A stretch of DNA of 64,000 nucleotides from a virus: IMG/VR virus record IMGVR_UViG_3300021962_000023, positions 62,001 to 126,000 of that record; one strand, 5' to 3'. Shown in pieces: positions 61,488 through 64,000 of this stretch (positions within the stretch are counted from its first letter, which is position 1; every line of letters starts with the position of its first letter). The notes under the pieces were generated by a model. It was not told the DNA's origin and did not search any database. It saw only the letters and a list, made by a program, of their open reading frames with translations. The position numbers were made by a program, and so were the translations under genes.

Positions 61488-63098
61488 TTAACGAAGTAAC
61501 CAAGTTAGGTTTTCAGTTTGCCCTTTTCCTATTTCCATTTCATATGGATTTCTTCCCTGTTGCCAGTTTGTAGCATAAACTCCCGAGTTATTTTGTATCG
61601 TAGTCGAGCTCAACATACTCTTAGTTAAATCGATACCCTCTTGTCTTAAACGAAGAGCAGTATTACGAACCCAAAGTCCGATTGCCAATGCCATAATCAA
61701 GTCATCATTGTATCCTTTCATAGCTTCGGCTCTACCACCACTCCAAATAAATGTAAACATTTCATCTATTAATCTATTAGAACGGATAAGAATTTCCTTC
61801 TCATTCATATAAGTATCCAATGCTGATATGATAAGAGGACGAGTTTTTGATGTTGTGGAGAATCCTGCAACCATTTGCTTTTCATCTCTATAATATTTGT
61901 TACTCATTTGTCTTTCTGTATCGATGTATTTCAAATCATTACTCATATAGAATAAATTTGGATATCCTCTATTGATAATTTGTTGAATGCATGCCCAACC
62001 TACATTTGAGTTTTCCACAACAAGTAATGCATTGTTATATTCGGTTGCCAATGAAGTTAAGAAATTACCAAAATCCTTAGTGTCAATCTTACCTCTATAT
62101 TCTGCTACTTGCGAACTATCTTCAATATCAATTACTTGCGCAGTTGAAAAATCGGCTCCATCTCCACGGGCAACGTCAGCACATACCATATATTGTCTAT
62201 TGTAGTTTGGATGTTCCCAAACCCACAGATTACTATCAAACCCTCTCTTTTCAACCGGCTCCATTACATAGGTATCTTTATACCAACTCAATAATGCCGG
62301 TTCAATTACGGTATCACCTGAACCAATAAAGTCACAATCACATTCTTGTGCCGCTCCTTTAACTCCCAAAATACGAGTTTGTTCATCTCTCCATGCTTGA
62401 TTTCTTTCAGGGTGTACAGTCCAATGTAGATTAATACAATTGAAACCATTTTGCCCAGCTTCACCGGCTACCCAAGTTTTATGGAAGAAGTTACCCACAC
62501 CATTTGGTGTAGAAAGAATAATAGCAGAACCACCCGTTGATAGGGTTGATTGTGCTGATAACCAAATTTCATCGATATCTCTAATGAATGCCGCCTCATC
62601 CACAACTAATAGTGATAAGGCTTCAGAACGACCTGCATCGGGAGATGATGCGATTGCTTTTACTTGCGAACCATTCTTTAATTTAAGTGATAGTTTGTTA
62701 TCTTCAGCTGCCGCCGTTCCACCATCTCTTAACCATATTGGAAGTAAATCGTGCATAACTCTAACCTTTTCTACAAGGTTTTTAGCTACCGTCACTTTTG
62801 TTGCAATAACCAACGCGTTGAAGTCCTGATTGAATATCATTTTCCAAAGAATAAATCCTGCCGAAAGAGTTGATAAACCCAATTGACGAGATTTAAGGAT
62901 GATATTAAATCGGTTTTCCTTAAAGTCCGTTAAACAATCCTCCTGGAAAGGATAAAGGTGAAAGGGAATTTTCCCCCTCACCGGATGTTGAATAACACAA
63001 TACTTCTTCATAAAGTAAATGGGGTCAGCCGCACATTTACGATATTCTTCAGCAATTATTTCTTTTAGACTTTTCGTTGGTTTCCCTTGAACTGCCAT
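61488..63098 (-). CDS. 17: Terminase large subunit gp17
   Basis: 536 residues. The ATPase has Walker A SRQLGLST (70-77), Walker B SLLVVDEAA with Asp167-Glu168 and the coupling motif ILSTPNG. The RNase H-like nuclease domain follows with VCADVARGDGADFST and LVVENSNVGWA as its acid motifs. It cuts concatemers and pumps DNA into the prohead through the portal. No small-subunit gene is visible in the window; it may lie further right. Confidence 0.95.
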   Translation of the reverse strand: MAVQGKPTKSLKEIIAEEYRKCAADPIYFMKKYCVIQHPVRGKIPFHLYPFQEDCLTDFKENRFNIILKSRQLGLSTLSAGFILWKMIFNQDFNALVIATKVTVAKNLVEKVRVMHDLLPIWLRDGGTAAAEDNKLSLKLKNGSQVKAIASSPDAGRSEALSLLVVDEAAFIRDIDEIWLSAQSTLSTGGSAIILSTPNGVGNFFHKTWVAGEAGQNGFNCINLHWTVHPERNQAWRDEQTRILGVKGAAQECDCDFIGSGDTVIEPALLSWYKDTYVMEPVEKRGFDSNLWVWEHPNYNRQYMVCADVARGDGADFSTAQVIDIEDSSQVAEYRGKIDTKDFGNFLTSLATEYNNALLVVENSNVGWACIQQIINRGYPNLFYMSNDLKYIDTERQMSNKYYRDEKQMVAGFSTTSKTRPLIISALDTYMNEKEILIRSNRLIDEMFTFIWSGGRAEAMKGYNDDLIMALAIGLWVRNTALRLRQEGIDLTKSMLSSTTIQNNSGVYATNWQQGRNPYEMEIGKGQTENLTWLLR

Positions 63099-63099
63099 A

Positions 63100-63747
63100 T
63101 TATTTTCTTAAACGGATTTTCCAATAAACACCACCATTGATGTAAGGAGTCAATCCACCATTTGTACCATCTACTACTCTATTTGCAACACCAACACCTA
63201 AATGGAATAATTTATCCTTTTTAGTGTTTAATATAACACCTGCTCCAATGTGAGATACAACATCTTGTTTGTTGAATCCACCTTCGAATCCGTAGAATAC
63301 TTTTGTTTTAGGTAATTCTTTTACGATTGTGGTTTCTTTAATAGTTCTTTGTTTCACATTTGCATTAAAAGTTCTACCTAAGATTTTGTTTTGTGAAATC
63401 GTATCAGTTACAGCCACAATTCCTAACGAATCAGGTAATACTAACACATCTTTATATAATACTTTTGAATAGTAATCTTTAAGTAATGCCATAGTATCTA
63501 CTACTGCAGGAATTTGTACTTCCTTTTCAACGATTGTTTCGTGATAGATATCTTCACCTTTCTTAGTTACTACTTTAGTTTTGATTACATCGATTGTATC
63601 AATTTCATGTTTAATAACTTCATATTTCTTACCATCGATTCTGATAGTTTTACCTGGCATAACTCCACCTGGATTCCAAAGTTCTAATAATACAATTACA
63701 ACTAATACTGCAATTGCAATGTTCTTAATGTTTAAGAATTTTTTCAT
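63100..63747 (-). CDS. Membrane-anchored envelope-spanning protein
   Basis: 215 residues. A basic start MKKFLNIKN precedes a transmembrane helix IAIAVLVVIVLLELW (about 10-25). The central part (60-110) is strand/coil rich in Lys, Glu, Thr and Val. The C-terminal 60 residues alternate hydrophobic and polar residues in strands (VFYGFEGGFN, VSHIGAGVILN, LFHLGVGVANR, YINGGVYWKIRLRK), as in outer-membrane beta proteins. It could span the periplasm and act in lysis or exclusion. No spanin family is recognised; it sits 1 nt before terminase. Confidence 0.5.
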   Translation of the reverse strand: MKKFLNIKNIAIAVLVVIVLLELWNPGGVMPGKTIRIDGKKYEVIKHEIDTIDVIKTKVVTKKGEDIYHETIVEKEVQIPAVVDTMALLKDYYSKVLYKDVLVLPDSLGIVAVTDTISQNKILGRTFNANVKQRTIKETTIVKELPKTKVFYGFEGGFNKQDVVSHIGAGVILNTKKDKLFHLGVGVANRVVDGTNGGLTPYINGGVYWKIRLRK

Positions 63748-63750
63748 AAT

Positions 63751-64000
63751 TTAGTTTTTTATTAATTCTGGATGATTTAATTCACGTAACTTATCTTCTA
63801 ATGCTAACTTACGCTCTAATAACGCTTCAATAGAATCGTATGCCTCATTAATATCATTTTGTAAATCAGATTTAACTTTTTCAATATCAATATCCCATTG
63901 CCATTTACTAAAAGTTCCATCCTCATTAACCATTTCAATTTGCTGTTTGATGCCACTCAATGCTTCTTCGTATTGAACTTTCATATCTCTAGCATAATCT
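63751..64000 (-). CDS. Coiled-coil hypothetical protein, N-terminus probably beyond window
   Basis: The frame is open from the window edge through DYARDM to a stop at 63751; an ATG at 63984 would give 77 residues, but upstream codons also look coding, so the true start may lie outside. It is acidic and helical (KSDLQNDINEAYDSIEALLERKLALEDKLRELN). It ends 3 nt before the membrane protein gene. Function unknown. Confidence 0.5.
   Translation of the reverse strand, partial: DYARDMKVQYEEALSGIKQQIEMVNEDGTFSKWQWDIDIEKVKSDLQNDINEAYDSIEALLERKLALEDKLRELNHPELIKN

Noticed and set aside
61447-61503. Upstream extension of the 169-residue gene
   Set aside because: It would cross the late-type motif and overlap terminase; the MKLINL start fits the other head proteins.
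1-64000. tRNA genes, IS elements or integrase/attachment sites
   Set aside because: Gaps between genes are nearly all under 120 nt and none shows a cloverleaf, terminal inverted repeats, transposase or integrase motif.

Overview
The window is a 64 kb piece of a T4-like myovirus genome that is AT-rich and coded entirely on the minus strand, so transcription runs from right to left. Marker genes are terminase gp17, portal gp20, prohead protease gp21, scaffold gp22, capsid gp23, neck gp13/gp14/gp15, sheath gp18, tube gp19, UvsX, gp32, gp41-type helicase and a 5'-3' exonuclease. The host is probably a member of the Bacteroidota. Seven intergenic sites carry a TTG/TTTG box exactly 20 nt from a TAnnTTTG or TAnnTTTA box, which is the promoter type of that phylum, and most starts lack a Shine-Dalgarno sequence. 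This is inference from the DNA; no host gene is present.

Layout in transcription order. 64000-51680 is the head module: a small coiled-coil protein, a membrane-anchored protein, terminase, portal, several small head proteins, protease gp21, a ferritin-like protein, scaffold and major capsid. 51580-47780 holds neck and tail-completion proteins. 47775-30570 is an accessory adhesin/fibre region of about 17 kb with ten structural genes that are mostly Ser/Thr/Gly-rich repeats, including fibrinogen-like, LamG-like, Hint and S74-chaperone domains, plus a glycosyltransferase-like gene. 30499-18073 is the tail: sheath, tube, two small autonomously promoted cassette genes, a gp26-like chaperone with an overlapping second frame, tape measure and baseplate/hub proteins.

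18001-12116 is mixed: a PhyH-type oxygenase, a compact family A DNA polymerase, two putative virion proteins, small unknowns and an Nmad1-like protein. 11984-2832 is replication and nucleotide metabolism: gp32, UvsX, 5'-3' exonuclease, a genuine GroES, helicase, ribonucleotide reductase NrdB/NrdA, a glycosyltransferase-like gene and thioredoxin. 2789-1 is a probable DNA-modification or counter-defence cluster: a small HTH protein, two tandem Mom-like GNAT proteins and a DUF4338/DruA-like protein cut by the window edge.

Two promoter classes stand out. Host-type TTTG-N20-TAnnTTTG sites precede the early or middle genes, and one also precedes the portal gene. A -10-only motif, ATATTTATA on the coding strand, lies 18-60 nt before most structural genes. 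Several proteins begin with short MKLVNLI-like peptides ending in an LxE site, like the capsid-targeting peptides of T4 internal head proteins. This suggests a set of packaged and possibly ejected proteins, including a 683-residue protein coded away from the head genes.
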